64,000 bases of DNA from Legionellaceae bacterium. GTDB lineage: Bacteria; Pseudomonadota; Gammaproteobacteria; Legionellales; Legionellaceae. Made by a program: the position numbers and the translations under genes. The stretch is taken from NCBI GenBank assembly GCA_020831865.1, contig JAFIFT010000019.1:186001-250000 (forward strand), written 5' to 3'. This document shows positions 25,982 to 34,812 of this stretch, piece after piece. The notes under the pieces were generated by a model that saw nothing but the letters and a program-made list of their open reading frames with translations, did not search any database and had not been told where the DNA came from. Position 1 is the first letter of the stretch. Every line of letters starts with the position of its first letter.

Positions 25982-26006
25982 TGAAGTGTAATTGAAGGAG
26001 GATATT

Positions 26007-26303
26007 ATGTTACCAATCAACTTCACTGGACATCGCTTGGAACTCACTCCCGCAATGGTGGAGTTTACTCGCCAAAAATTTGATAAGCTCGAGCGTCATT
26101 TCGATAAGATAACCGCTATCAATGTGGTCTTTGATGTCGAAAAACTCAGACAAATTGTCGAGGCAACCATTTTAGTTTCACAGGCTGAGCTGCATGCCCG
26201 CTCGGAAAGTGAAGACATGTATACATCCATTGATAGTCTGGTAGACAAACTCGATCGCCAACTTCTCAAGCATAAAGAAAAAATGCGGGCACACCGCACC
26301 TAA
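26007..26303 (+). CDS. hpf: Ribosome hibernation promoting factor
   Basis: The protein is 98 residues from the ATG at 26007, with AAGGAGG at 25995-26001. The opening MLPINFTGHRLELTPAMVEF and the later DKLERHFDKITAINVVF and SIDSLVDKLDRQLLKHKEK match short HPF/YfiA proteins, which bind the 30S subunit and help form inactive 100S dimers in stationary phase. It lies 25 bases after rpoN and ends the transcript at a clear terminator. Confidence 0.95.
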   Translation: MLPINFTGHRLELTPAMVEFTRQKFDKLERHFDKITAINVVFDVEKLRQIVEATILVSQAELHARSESEDMYTSIDSLVDKLDRQLLKHKEKMRAHRT

Positions 26304-26315
26304 ACTTTCCCCTTG

Positions 26316-26338
26316 CCGGGCAAATGCCCGGTTTTTTT
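26316..26338 (+). terminator. Intrinsic terminator of rpoN-hpf
   Basis: CCGGGC, loop AAAT, GCCCGG, then seven T: a perfect 6-bp G+C stem with a T-run, starting 12 bases after the hpf stop. Confidence 0.92.
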
Positions 26339-26411
26339 ACCTGTTCAAGAAAGTACATCTTTGCTATCCTATAAGATATTCGCGTAGAATAACACAGGAA
26401 GGCCGAATCCA

Positions 26412-27323
26412 ATGTATGCACTGGAAATACAAAACTTGCGCAAAACATACCCGAATGGCATTGAAGCCCTGAAAGGAATCAGCCTGAATGTAGAACGGGG
26501 TGATTTTTTTGCTCTGCTCGGTGCCAATGGTGCCGGAAAATCGACCACTATCGGGTTAATTACCACGCTATTACATAAAACCTCCGGTACCATCCACATC
26601 GAAGGCTATTGCCTTGATCGGCAAAGCCAAAAAGCCAAAGCCTGTGTTGGCCTGGTTCCCCAGGAGGTGAATCTCAGTATCTTTGATGAATGCGAACAAG
26701 TACTGCTCAATCAAGCCGGTTATTACGGTATCCCTCGGCAGGAGGCAAAAAAAAGAGCCGACCGACTGCTGTCACAATTGGGTCTGGAAGACAAACGACA
26801 CAGCCCGGTTCGGCAATTGTCCGGCGGGATGAAAAGACGCCTGATGATTGCCCGTGGCTTGATCCACCAACCCAAAGTATTAATTCTTGATGAACCCACC
26901 GCCGGCGTGGATATTGAAGTACGCCGGAGCATGTGGAATTTTTTACAAGAAACCAATGCGCGGGGCACCACCATCATTCTGACCACTCATTATCTCGAGG
27001 AGGCAGAGAATTTATGCAAAAACATCGCGATTATCAGCGGAGGCAAACTGGTGGAAAATACCAGTATGCATGCCTTACTGCAAACACTGCACCAGCAAAG
27101 TTTTGTGTTTAACACCGAAACCGCCATTGGGGAGCTACCAGACTTATCCCCTTTTTATGCTAAAATGCTCGATAGCAATAGCTTTGAACTGCGCTTTGAT
27201 CGCCAATATGCCCTCAACGATATCTTTACCCTGCTCGATCAAAAGGGGCTGAGGATTCATTCCATGCGCAATAAAAGCAATCGTTTGGAAGCCTTATTTT
27301 TGGATAGAATCAAACATGACTAA
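26412..27323 (+). CDS. ABC-2 type exporter, ATP-binding subunit (YadG-like)
   Basis: This 303-residue ATPase has Walker A LLGANGAGKST, a Q-loop in GLVPQEVN, signature RQLSGGMKRR, Walker B VLILDEPTAGVD and the switch His in LTTHYLEEAE. The C-terminal 80 residues are a typical ABC-2 extension. Together with the overlapping permease (8 bases) it forms an exporter resembling YadGH/CcmA-NodI systems. Substrate unknown. It follows the rpoN-hpf terminator and starts its own unit. Confidence 0.93.
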   Translation: MYALEIQNLRKTYPNGIEALKGISLNVERGDFFALLGANGAGKSTTIGLITTLLHKTSGTIHIEGYCLDRQSQKAKACVGLVPQEVNLSIFDECEQVLLNQAGYYGIPRQEAKKRADRLLSQLGLEDKRHSPVRQLSGGMKRRLMIARGLIHQPKVLILDEPTAGVDIEVRRSMWNFLQETNARGTTIILTTHYLEEAENLCKNIAIISGGKLVENTSMHALLQTLHQQSFVFNTETAIGELPDLSPFYAKMLDSNSFELRFDRQYALNDIFTLLDQKGLRIHSMRNKSNRLEALFLDRIKHD

Positions 27324-28089
27324 TTATGAGAAAGCCGTCGCTTTTTATACCCTGGTACGACGTGAACTTGTCCGCATGCTGCGTATTGCCAGCCAGGTAT
27401 TTCTCCCTCCCATTATTACCTCAACGCTTTATTTTCTGATTTTTGGCCAATTGATTGGGGCAAGAATCGGCAACATCAATGGTTTTGATTATGCCAGCTT
27501 TATTGCTCCCGGCCTGATTCTCATGAGCGTGATCACCAACGCTTATGCCAATGTCTCTTCTTCTTTTTTCAGCACTCGCTTTCAAAAAAACGTTGAGGAA
27601 ATTTTAGTCAGCCCGATGTCCTACGGCATGCTCCTCGGCGGCTTTATTCTCGGTGGTGTACTGCGCGCCCTTATCGTAGGCTTTTTGGTGTTTCTCATCT
27701 CCTGTTTTTTTGTCACCTACCATATCCATCACTGGCCAACCGCAATTATCGTACTCTTTTTGGTTGCGATCCTTTTTTCTTTGGCGGGATTTATGAATGC
27801 CATGCTGGCGAATAATTTTGATGATGTGATGATTATCCCCACCTTTGTGCTGACTCCGCTGACCTATCTGGGCGGTGTCTTTTTCAGCACCAGCATGTTA
27901 GCCCCTTTCTGGGAAAAACTGTCTTATTTTAATCCGATACTCTATATGGTCAATGCTTTTCGTTACGGTATGCTGGGTTATTCTTCGGTCAATCTCTTTG
28001 CCACTTGGTGCATTATAGTAGGCCTGGTTGTGCTGTTTTGGTTTTCCTGTCTCCGCATGATGCACAAGGGTATTGGATTGCGGGATTAA
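27316..28089 (+). CDS. ABC-2 type exporter, permease subunit (YadH-like)
   Basis: The 257-residue membrane protein has about six hydrophobic segments in ABC-2 order: a cytoplasmic N-terminus with a helix around 25-45 (LPPIITSTLYFLIFGQLIG), then APGLILMSVITNAYA, the SPMSYGMLLGGFILGG coupling region, and the late motif TPLTYLGGVFFS. It overlaps the ATPase gene by 8 bases, so the two are coupled. It resembles E. coli YadH; the cargo is not known. Confidence 0.92.
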   Translation: MTNYEKAVAFYTLVRRELVRMLRIASQVFLPPIITSTLYFLIFGQLIGARIGNINGFDYASFIAPGLILMSVITNAYANVSSSFFSTRFQKNVEEILVSPMSYGMLLGGFILGGVLRALIVGFLVFLISCFFVTYHIHHWPTAIIVLFLVAILFSLAGFMNAMLANNFDDVMIIPTFVLTPLTYLGGVFFSTSMLAPFWEKLSYFNPILYMVNAFRYGMLGYSSVNLFATWCIIVGLVVLFWFSCLRMMHKGIGLRD

Positions 28090-28132
28090 GTGCGGGAAGC
28101 GGGCCGCAATCTCTCCCGCCCGGAGTGTTTTT

Positions 28133-29164
28133 TTACGAGGATCTATCCTTGCGAATCAGCCCAATGGCCTTTAACCGTGCCTCGATGGAGGGATGGCTCG
28201 CGAATGCGCTTTGCAATGACTTGACCGGATCAATAGACGAAGGATCATACAGATAAGCGGCCTGTCGAACCTGCTCATGTGCGGTTCGACCATAATCTTC
28301 ACGGTATCGTTCAGCATTCTGCTGGTGATCCTGACTAATTTTGAGTAATGCCCGGGCCATAGGGTCATTATTGCGCATTAATTCTACTGCCCCCGCATCA
28401 GCCATAAATTCACGCGTTCGACTGAGGAACATGGCAAGCAAAATCGTCACTAAAGGCAGGGCATAGCGCAACACCATAATCACAATTAGCAAACGATTAT
28501 CACCCCGTCGATCACGCTTAAATACTACCGAATAAAACAGCACATCAATCACGATGAGTAAAATATTGCTGAGTACAGCCACCATCAGGGTTAATTTAAT
28601 ATCATGATGACGGATATGGCTCAGCTCATGCGCCATCACGGCCTGCAATTCAGCACGATCCAGTTTGGCCAGCAACCCGCTGGTAATAGCCACCATAGCC
28701 GATTTCTCACTGTAACCGCTGGCAAAGGCATTCATATAATCTGCCTCAATCAGAAAGACTTTTGGCATATAGCGCAAACCTGCTGCCACTTTCATTTCTT
28801 CCACTACATGGTACAACTGTTTTTCTGGCAAATTACGCGCCGTTTCGGGGGTTATTTCATGTGAAGTCGTACCCAGCAACATCAGGCGATCGTAGGCGGC
28901 ATAGGTTACCATCAAAGAAATAATAGCAAGCGCGGCCAGAATAAAGGTCGCATACGGCAGCGCTTGAAAGCTTAACAGCAAGTGCAGGCAGCGTCCAAGA
29001 TGGATTTGAGGGTACATGGAATGCAGGATAAAAGTATCCACCAACAAACCAACCCCCACATACAGGCTGATGAAACAAAAAATTACCCAGCGGGTTTTTC
29101 GCTCATTACGCTTTAATTGCGCACGCCAGTCTCCGGTAGTCGCATGATAATCCGACAGAGCCAT
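28133..29164 (-). CDS. HtpX-like M48 zinc metalloprotease
   Basis: This 343-residue membrane protease has VMAHELSHIRHHD (the HExxH zinc motif; Glu catalytic) and a downstream REFMADAGAVELM supplying the third ligand. There are two hydrophobic segments near the N-terminus (about 28-95) and two after the active site. It belongs to the M48B/HtpX group that degrades damaged inner-membrane proteins. It sits 8 bases downstream of lemA, a common pairing whose mechanism is unclear. It is longer than E. coli HtpX (293), with an extra hydrophilic N-terminus and C-terminus. Confidence 0.9.
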   Translation of the reverse strand: MALSDYHATTGDWRAQLKRNERKTRWVIFCFISLYVGVGLLVDTFILHSMYPQIHLGRCLHLLLSFQALPYATFILAALAIISLMVTYAAYDRLMLLGTTSHEITPETARNLPEKQLYHVVEEMKVAAGLRYMPKVFLIEADYMNAFASGYSEKSAMVAITSGLLAKLDRAELQAVMAHELSHIRHHDIKLTLMVAVLSNILLIVIDVLFYSVVFKRDRRGDNRLLIVIMVLRYALPLVTILLAMFLSRTREFMADAGAVELMRNNDPMARALLKISQDHQQNAERYREDYGRTAHEQVRQAAYLYDPSSIDPVKSLQSAFASHPSIEARLKAIGLIRKDRSS

Positions 29165-29172
29165 AATCTACC

Positions 29173-29754
29173 TTACAATTTAACCGTATAGTTTTCCTGG
29201 GCTTTGACTGTCTCTTCCGGTAAGCCCCAATATTCATAGACTTTGTCCAGAGCGCCGGCAAAAAAACTAACAATCATCGACTCAAAGAATGATTTTTTGG
29301 TGGCATAGTACCGCTCTACACTGTCGTTATACGCCTGCTTGGCATAGGATAATTTATTTTCGGTGTTCACGATTTCTTCCTGTAACTGCAAAACATTCTG
29401 GCTGGCTTTCAAGTCCGGATATTGCTCAAAAACCAGATTGATGCCAGCCGCAATTTTGGAAATACCCGTCTCTGCCTCTATACGAGCTTTCTCGTCACCA
29501 GCGGCTTTCGCAGCCTGGGCCTGGTTTCGAAGCTCTACGACATCTTTCAAGGTAGTTTGTTCATAATCCATATACTTTTTCACAGTTTCAATTAAGGATT
29601 CGAATACTTTAAAACGGCGATCGAGTTGGATATCAATTTGCCGCTGATTATTATTAATAGCCTCGATCATGGCAATTAATTTATTATAAATTCCAATAGC
29701 CCAAAAGAAAAACAGCGCCACCACCACGAGTAAAATAATTAACCAGGTACTCAT
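29173..29754 (-). CDS. lemA: LemA family membrane protein
   Basis: The 193-residue protein has one N-terminal membrane helix (LIILLVVVALFFFWAIGIYN) and the LemA core: RRFKVFESLIETVKKYMDYE, then helical segments with YPDLKASQNVLQLQEEI and AYNDSVERYYATKKSFFESM. LemA proteins have an outside N-terminus and a helical cytoplasmic domain; their molecular role is not settled. It is the first gene of a lemA-htpX-like pair on minus. Confidence 0.95.
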   Translation of the reverse strand: MSTWLIILLVVVALFFFWAIGIYNKLIAMIEAINNNQRQIDIQLDRRFKVFESLIETVKKYMDYEQTTLKDVVELRNQAQAAKAAGDEKARIEAETGISKIAAGINLVFEQYPDLKASQNVLQLQEEIVNTENKLSYAKQAYNDSVERYYATKKSFFESMIVSFFAGALDKVYEYWGLPEETVKAQENYTVKL

Positions 29755-29963
29755 TTTGATCCCTTTTTCTCATTAATAACCTTAGTAAGTTATAGCATAA
29801 TTCGCCTAAAATCGCCTGTTTTCCAGCGGAAAATCTTTACGTCCTCTCGCCAGTCAGGCAGCGACGCCAGAACGTCTCGGGCGGGAAAAAGCCTTTCTGC
29901 CACCCATACCGCTGGCACCCAGGTCATGTCAAGATATCAAAAAGATAAACTTACTCGATTGAG

Positions 29964-29993
29964 TTGGATTTTTTGCAACCAATTTGTCATAAT
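29964..29993 (+). promoter_or_regulatory. Possible promoter of the giant repeat protein
   Basis: TTGGAT (29964-29969) and CATAAT (29988-29993) with an 18-base spacer lie between the two possible starts at 29926 and 30025. If used, this promoter makes the start at 30025 the real one. The -35 is poor. Confidence 0.35.
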
Positions 29994-30024
29994 TAACAAC
30001 ACGCCTACCACCATAAGCCTACTT

Positions 30025-33000
30025 ATGACCATCCAAGACCTGAGAACCCTGGCACTCCAATGTTTACAAGCGCTTCCGCCTGTTCGACCAGAATGTCTGC
30101 GCGAGCAGGTTCTTGTCGCGCATACCCGGCGGCTCGCGAAAAAGCTGCTTCGCATTTTAGAAAACACAGAAGTTGCCCCCCAAAAGATGCTGCAAAAACT
30201 TGAAAACCTGTTAGAGCAAAACTGGCAAGACACGCAACGCACACGGTTGTGCTACACTGCGATACCCGAGAGCGATATCACCCATCTTTGCATCAAGACA
30301 GCCGAATTTGTCGCCCAATCCCGTAACACACTGCAAACCCCTGAAGTTAGCAGCAGGCGCCCAACAGGCGTGATTGAACTACTCATGCCTGGCGTCTGCA
30401 CGGAATCAATAAGCCCCTCCTATCCTGATTTGGGCCCTTATCAGGACCTTGCAGCAGATAAGCCTTTGCAATGGAAAAATCCCGAGATTGATGTCCAAAA
30501 ACGCCTGGTGAGTCATATACTGGGCACAGGCTCCTATCTGATTCCTGTCCAATTACTGACAGAATTAGAGGCCAACAGCCAAGTCAGATTGGATAACCCC
30601 TATTTTGATTATCAGCGCCATGCGGCAAAGCACAGTACTATCCAGCCAGCAGAATTAGAGCGCTTATATCATCACTCCCCTGAAACCTATGCACTGAAAG
30701 ACGCATTCGATGCCTACCGAGTGCTTACGGAAACAAAAAGCACGCTACTCGATCACCTGCTTCATCTATGCAGCAAACTACACCTTAACAGCGCCGCCAT
30801 GCGGGGACAGGAAGAAAATCCCGGGAGCGGCGCCTACCCGGCCATTATTGCCTTTAATGACTATTATACCAACCTGGCCGAGAGTAAAAAAATGCGTATC
30901 CCGCAAGAGGTTCGCACGGAAATTGACAAACTGTTAGCGCTGTCGTCAGACCAAAAGGAAAACAGCAAGGCCACCGCCAATATCGATATCTGTATCGCAA
31001 TACGCAGAGAGCAGATGTTAGCGGGCATCGAGGCACAAGAAACCATTTTACGCAATATTGCCGTCACGGATGAGGAGAAGAAAAAACTTGGTGAGGCCGC
31101 CAAAGTACGTGTGACACAAAGTAAGGATGCACTCAAAACCCGTATTGAAACAGGCAGCTATAACGGCAACGACTCATTTGGGGTCACCAGAGCTCTACTA
31201 AAACGTCTCGATATTGAACTATCCATTGCATCACTGACCGACTTGTGCAATTTTTTGATTTTCGAGCCGGAGGAAATCACCGCCCTCGGTCAAGATGAGA
31301 AATTGCAACAGCAAATCGTTCGTCAGGTACAAAAACTCGAAGAATGGGTTGTGCTGGCTATTGAGACGCCGCTTCCAAAACTTGAAGCCTTTATGACGCT
31401 GGTGGGGGGACATCTGGTTAATAAGTTTATTAAAAAAATCGATCATGCTGTCGAATTACTGAGGGCGCTGACGCCCGACCAGGTAAATGTCCTTTTGTCT
31501 GGCGCCATGCAAAATAAGCTGTATGAACTCATTGAAAATAGCAAAGATTTTGGGAGGGCACTTGAATATTTAACCGCTGAGCACCGTACCAACCTTTACC
31601 TCACCATGCAAGAGAAAGGGAAGCTGCCTGAGATGATTACCGATGCCGAGGATTTGGGGCAGATCCTTCAACATTTAACGATCGCACAATGCACCATCGT
31701 TTGCCGGGCAATACAAACGAGGCTGCCTGACCTTATGAAAGACAGCCGGAATTTTGAGCAGGCACTTCAACCTTTAACGACCGAGCAACGCAGCTACCTT
31801 TACTCCATAATGGAAAAAAGACTGCCTCATCTTATTGAAAATGGCGAGGATTTTGGGCGGATACTGCGCTATTTAACGACGGAGCAACGCAGCGAGCTAT
31901 ACACCACAATGCAAAATAAGCTGCCCGAACTGATGAAAAAAAGTAGGCAGGTTGAACAAGTACTGAAGTATTTAAAGCCCAAACAGCACAGCACCGTTTA
32001 CGCTGTCATACAAAACAGGCTGCCTGATCTTATTAGAAAGAGCGGAGATTTTGAGCGGATACTGCGTTATTTAACGACAGAGCAGCGCAGCGCCGTTTAC
32101 GCTGTCATGAAAAATACGCTGCCGGATATTATCCAGGATAGTGGTGATTTTGGGCGGGTACTGTGTTATTTAACGACAGAGCAACGCAGCGCCGTTTACG
32201 CTGTCATGAAAAATACGCTTCCGGATATTATCCAGGATAGTGGCGATTTTGGGCGGGTACTGCGATATCTAACCGCTAAGCAATGCGCCCGCATGTGCAG
32301 AGCAATGCAACGAAAGCGGCCTGACCTGATTAAAAATACGGAGGACGTTGGCCAGGTATTGCGCTATTTAACTGCCGAGCCATACGCCAATGTTTGCGGT
32401 GCTATGACTGATTGGCTGCTGGATAGTATCAACAATGCCAGGGAATTTACACAGCTACTGCGATATTTACCCCCTGAGCAGTGCGCCAGTGTTTGCACCG
32501 CAATGACAGACAAGCTGACGGATATTATGAAAAATGCCGGGGAACTTGCGCAAGTACTGCGATATTTAACCCCCGAGCAATGTGCCAGCGTTTGCACCGT
32601 CATGACAGACAAGCTGGTGGACATTATTAAAAATGGTGAGGATTTTGAGCAAGTCCTTCAACCTTTAAGGGCAGCTCAACGCACCATCGTTTATACGGCC
32701 ATGCAAAACAAACTGCCAGAGATCATTAAAAATGGCTGGCAGTTTGGGAAAGTGCTTCAATATTTAACAGATGCGCAATGCACCAGTGCGTACACCCTCA
32801 TGCAACCCAAGCTGACTGGGATCATTGAAAATGCAGGTGATTTTACCTGGGTTCTTCAATATTTGACTCCTGAACAATGCAGCTGGGTTTACCGCGAGAT
32901 ACAAGACAAACTGTCTGAGATGATTAAAAGCACTTGGGATCTTGAGTGGGTGCTTCAATACTTAACACCTGAGCAACGTGACTGGGTTTGCAACGAAATA

Positions 33001-33831
33001 CACCATAAAATACCGAACATTATTAAATACAAACGGCATTTGGAGCAGATATTTCCATATTTAACCCCAGAACAACGCGGCGGCGTTTTATGCGCCATGC
33101 ACAATCAGCTACCGGATCTTATCAAAGATCCGGAGGATTTTTGGTGGATGCTGCAACCTTTAACCCCCGAACAGTGCGCCAGTGTGTGTACCGTGATTCA
33201 AAACCGTCTGCCTGCTCCGATGAAAGACGCAAAGGGGTTCGCCAAAGCACTGCAAGGTTTAAGCCCCAAACAATGCGCCAGTGTGTGCAGAGCCATGCAA
33301 GGCCAACTGCTCCCGCTTATGAAAGATGCGAAGGGGGTTGCGAAAGTACTTCAAGATTTAAAACCCAGGCAATGCCGCGCCGTTTGCAACGCCATACATC
33401 ACAGACTGTCAGATCGCATTAAAAATAGTGAGGATGTTGCGAAGCTCCTTCGATATTTAAGCCCCAAGCAATGCGCCACTGTGTGTAGAGCTATGCAAAA
33501 ACTGCTGACAGATAGTATTAAAAATGGTAAGGGCCTTGCGCGGATCCTTCAAGATTTAACCCCAGAGCAGCGCAATAGCGTTTGCAGGGCAATGAAAGAC
33601 AGGCTGCCTGATATGATTCAAAATGCGTCTGAGTTACGCTCCTTCCTGTCGCTCACCAACAGCGAGACGCAACAGCTGTTTTTTGAGTCAGAGGGCATCG
33701 ATGCCCTGCTGGCAAAGATAATGGGCAAAGAGGACTGTGGCACCTGTCATAGTCGATTTTTTAAGCCGTCTGCATCCAGAACAGATGTGGTATATGAATT
33801 ATCGGATATACGAGCAAAACCAAAATCTTAG
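30025..33831 (+). CDS. Giant protein with 22 tandem ~33-residue helical repeats (candidate effector)
   Basis: From the ATG at 30025 the protein is 1268 residues; an in-frame ATG at 29926 would add 33 residues that look like promoter DNA. The first 480 residues are mostly helical and unrecognised. Residues about 482-1209 are 22 back-to-back repeats with the consensus LTPEQ-xxx-VCxAM-xxx-LPDxIKNxxDF-xx-VLRY, almost all exactly 33 residues. Each would form two helices, so a superhelical solenoid is likely. A short C-terminal part contains CGTCHSRF. There is no signal peptide. Similar LTPEQ-type repeats occur, as I recall, in proteins of intracellular Legionellales. A host-protein-binding effector is plausible but unproven. 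Cys and Tyr alternate at the VC/VY position. Confidence 0.8.
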   Translation: MTIQDLRTLALQCLQALPPVRPECLREQVLVAHTRRLAKKLLRILENTEVAPQKMLQKLENLLEQNWQDTQRTRLCYTAIPESDITHLCIKTAEFVAQSRNTLQTPEVSSRRPTGVIELLMPGVCTESISPSYPDLGPYQDLAADKPLQWKNPEIDVQKRLVSHILGTGSYLIPVQLLTELEANSQVRLDNPYFDYQRHAAKHSTIQPAELERLYHHSPETYALKDAFDAYRVLTETKSTLLDHLLHLCSKLHLNSAAMRGQEENPGSGAYPAIIAFNDYYTNLAESKKMRIPQEVRTEIDKLLALSSDQKENSKATANIDICIAIRREQMLAGIEAQETILRNIAVTDEEKKKLGEAAKVRVTQSKDALKTRIETGSYNGNDSFGVTRALLKRLDIELSIASLTDLCNFLIFEPEEITALGQDEKLQQQIVRQVQKLEEWVVLAIETPLPKLEAFMTLVGGHLVNKFIKKIDHAVELLRALTPDQVNVLLSGAMQNKLYELIENSKDFGRALEYLTAEHRTNLYLTMQEKGKLPEMITDAEDLGQILQHLTIAQCTIVCRAIQTRLPDLMKDSRNFEQALQPLTTEQRSYLYSIMEKRLPHLIENGEDFGRILRYLTTEQRSELYTTMQNKLPELMKKSRQVEQVLKYLKPKQHSTVYAVIQNRLPDLIRKSGDFERILRYLTTEQRSAVYAVMKNTLPDIIQDSGDFGRVLCYLTTEQRSAVYAVMKNTLPDIIQDSGDFGRVLRYLTAKQCARMCRAMQRKRPDLIKNTEDVGQVLRYLTAEPYANVCGAMTDWLLDSINNAREFTQLLRYLPPEQCASVCTAMTDKLTDIMKNAGELAQVLRYLTPEQCASVCTVMTDKLVDIIKNGEDFEQVLQPLRAAQRTIVYTAMQNKLPEIIKNGWQFGKVLQYLTDAQCTSAYTLMQPKLTGIIENAGDFTWVLQYLTPEQCSWVYREIQDKLSEMIKSTWDLEWVLQYLTPEQRDWVCNEIHHKIPNIIKYKRHLEQIFPYLTPEQRGGVLCAMHNQLPDLIKDPEDFWWMLQPLTPEQCASVCTVIQNRLPAPMKDAKGFAKALQGLSPKQCASVCRAMQGQLLPLMKDAKGVAKVLQDLKPRQCRAVCNAIHHRLSDRIKNSEDVAKLLRYLSPKQCATVCRAMQKLLTDSIKNGKGLARILQDLTPEQRNSVCRAMKDRLPDMIQNASELRSFLSLTNSETQQLFFESEGIDALLAKIMGKEDCGTCHSRFFKPSASRTDVVYELSDIRAKPKS
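31468..33651 (+). repeat. 22 tandem ~99-bp coding repeats
   Basis: The repeats start at each LT(P/T/A)EQ-type codon group. Unit lengths are 34, 35, nineteen-plus units of 33, and 32 residues, exactly filling 728 codons. Units 7 and 8 are nearly identical in DNA; the others have diverged. Confidence 0.9.
32071..32268 (+). repeat. Recent 99-bp duplication (repeat units 7 and 8)
   Basis: Units 32071-32169 and 32170-32268 differ at only a few, mostly silent, positions (for example CAG/CAA, CTG/CTT, GGT/GGC), whereas neighbouring units share little DNA identity. This points to recent unequal recombination or slippage that changes repeat number. Confidence 0.85.
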
Positions 33832-34026
33832 GGCAGAGTCAGACCACCATTGCGCTTTCCTGCTTGCTCAGAAACTATACGTCCTCGCGCATCCTTTGTG
33901 TCTGATGACAACCATTTTATCATCTGGTTCAGGGTGAATTCGCATCATCCTCTATTGCTAGCCTTGCCGCATGAAATGGTTTCAGCCGTGAAAAGCGCAG
34001 GATCATGGCCAGATGCTGGACAGCGC

Positions 34027-34782
34027 CTAGGCGATAATATGATGGCCGCCATCGATATAGATCACCTGCCCGGTAATAGACTGCGCCTTGCCGGATACCA
34101 GAAAAGCGGCAAGCTCTCCCACTTCGTCCAAAGTCACCAACCGTTGCAGGGGAGCCTGCTGTCGCGCTTTTGCCATTAACCGATCAAAATCCTGCAAGCC
34201 GGAGGCAGCCCGCGTTGGCATAGGGCCAGGGGAAAGTGCGTTAACAGTGATATTGGCAGCACCGAGCTCCGCGGCCAGATAACGCACGCTGGCTTCTAAA
34301 GCCGCCTTCACAGGCCCCATCAGATTATAATTGCCAACCACCTTTTCAGCGCCATAATAACTCACGGTGACAATACTGCCCCCATCTTGCATCAACGGTT
34401 CAGCGGCTTTCGCCAGACGCATCAGGGAATGACAGGAAATATCCATAGCCAACGCAAAGCCCTCGCGCGAACAGTCCACCACCCGTCCATGCAAATCGAC
34501 CTTGGGAGCAAAGGCAATGGCATGGATCAAAAAATCCAGCTTGCCCCACTGAGTGCTAATGGCTTGAAAAAGCGCGTTCAGCTCGCCCTCATTGCGAACA
34601 TCCAGCGGGAGAAACAGGCTACTCTCAAGCTCATCAGCCAAACCCTGCACGTATGCTTTGCTTTTTTCATTCTGATATGTGAGCGCTAATTCTGCCCCGG
34701 CTGCCCGCAATACTTTAGCGCAACCCCAGGCGATAGAAGACGCATTGGCAAGTCCTACAATCAGTCCCTTACGTTGATGCAT
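34027..34782 (-). CDS. fabI: Enoyl-[acyl-carrier-protein] reductase (NADH), FabI type
   Basis: FabI reduces the trans-2-enoyl-ACP bond in each round of fatty-acid elongation. From the ATG at 34782 (AGAGGAAG 6 bases upstream) the protein is 251 residues. It opens with KGLIVGLANASSIAWGCAKV, the FabI form of the SDR nucleotide loop, and has IHAIAFAP and the catalytic VSYYGAEKVVGNYNLMGPVK (Tyr-x6-Lys). The C-terminal GQVIYIDGGHHI is typical. An in-frame ATG at 34812, directly after the ackA stop, lacks a ribosome site. It is third in the MaoC-PTA, ackA, fabI operon. Confidence 0.93.
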   Translation of the reverse strand: MHQRKGLIVGLANASSIAWGCAKVLRAAGAELALTYQNEKSKAYVQGLADELESSLFLPLDVRNEGELNALFQAISTQWGKLDFLIHAIAFAPKVDLHGRVVDCSREGFALAMDISCHSLMRLAKAAEPLMQDGGSIVTVSYYGAEKVVGNYNLMGPVKAALEASVRYLAAELGAANITVNALSPGPMPTRAASGLQDFDRLMAKARQQAPLQRLVTLDEVGELAAFLVSGKAQSITGQVIYIDGGHHIIA

Positions 34783-34812
34783 CGGTCTTCCTCTCTTATA
34801 ATTATCGGCCAT

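Noticed and set aside
33090..33422. Plus-strand ORF of 110 codons inside the giant repeat gene
   Set aside because: Out-of-frame reading of the 99-bp repeats; no start signal and no protein-like composition.
31468..33651. Tandem repeats considered as a CRISPR-like or minisatellite array
   Set aside because: The units are in-frame, 99 bases, protein-coding and diverged at silent sites; there are no spacers.
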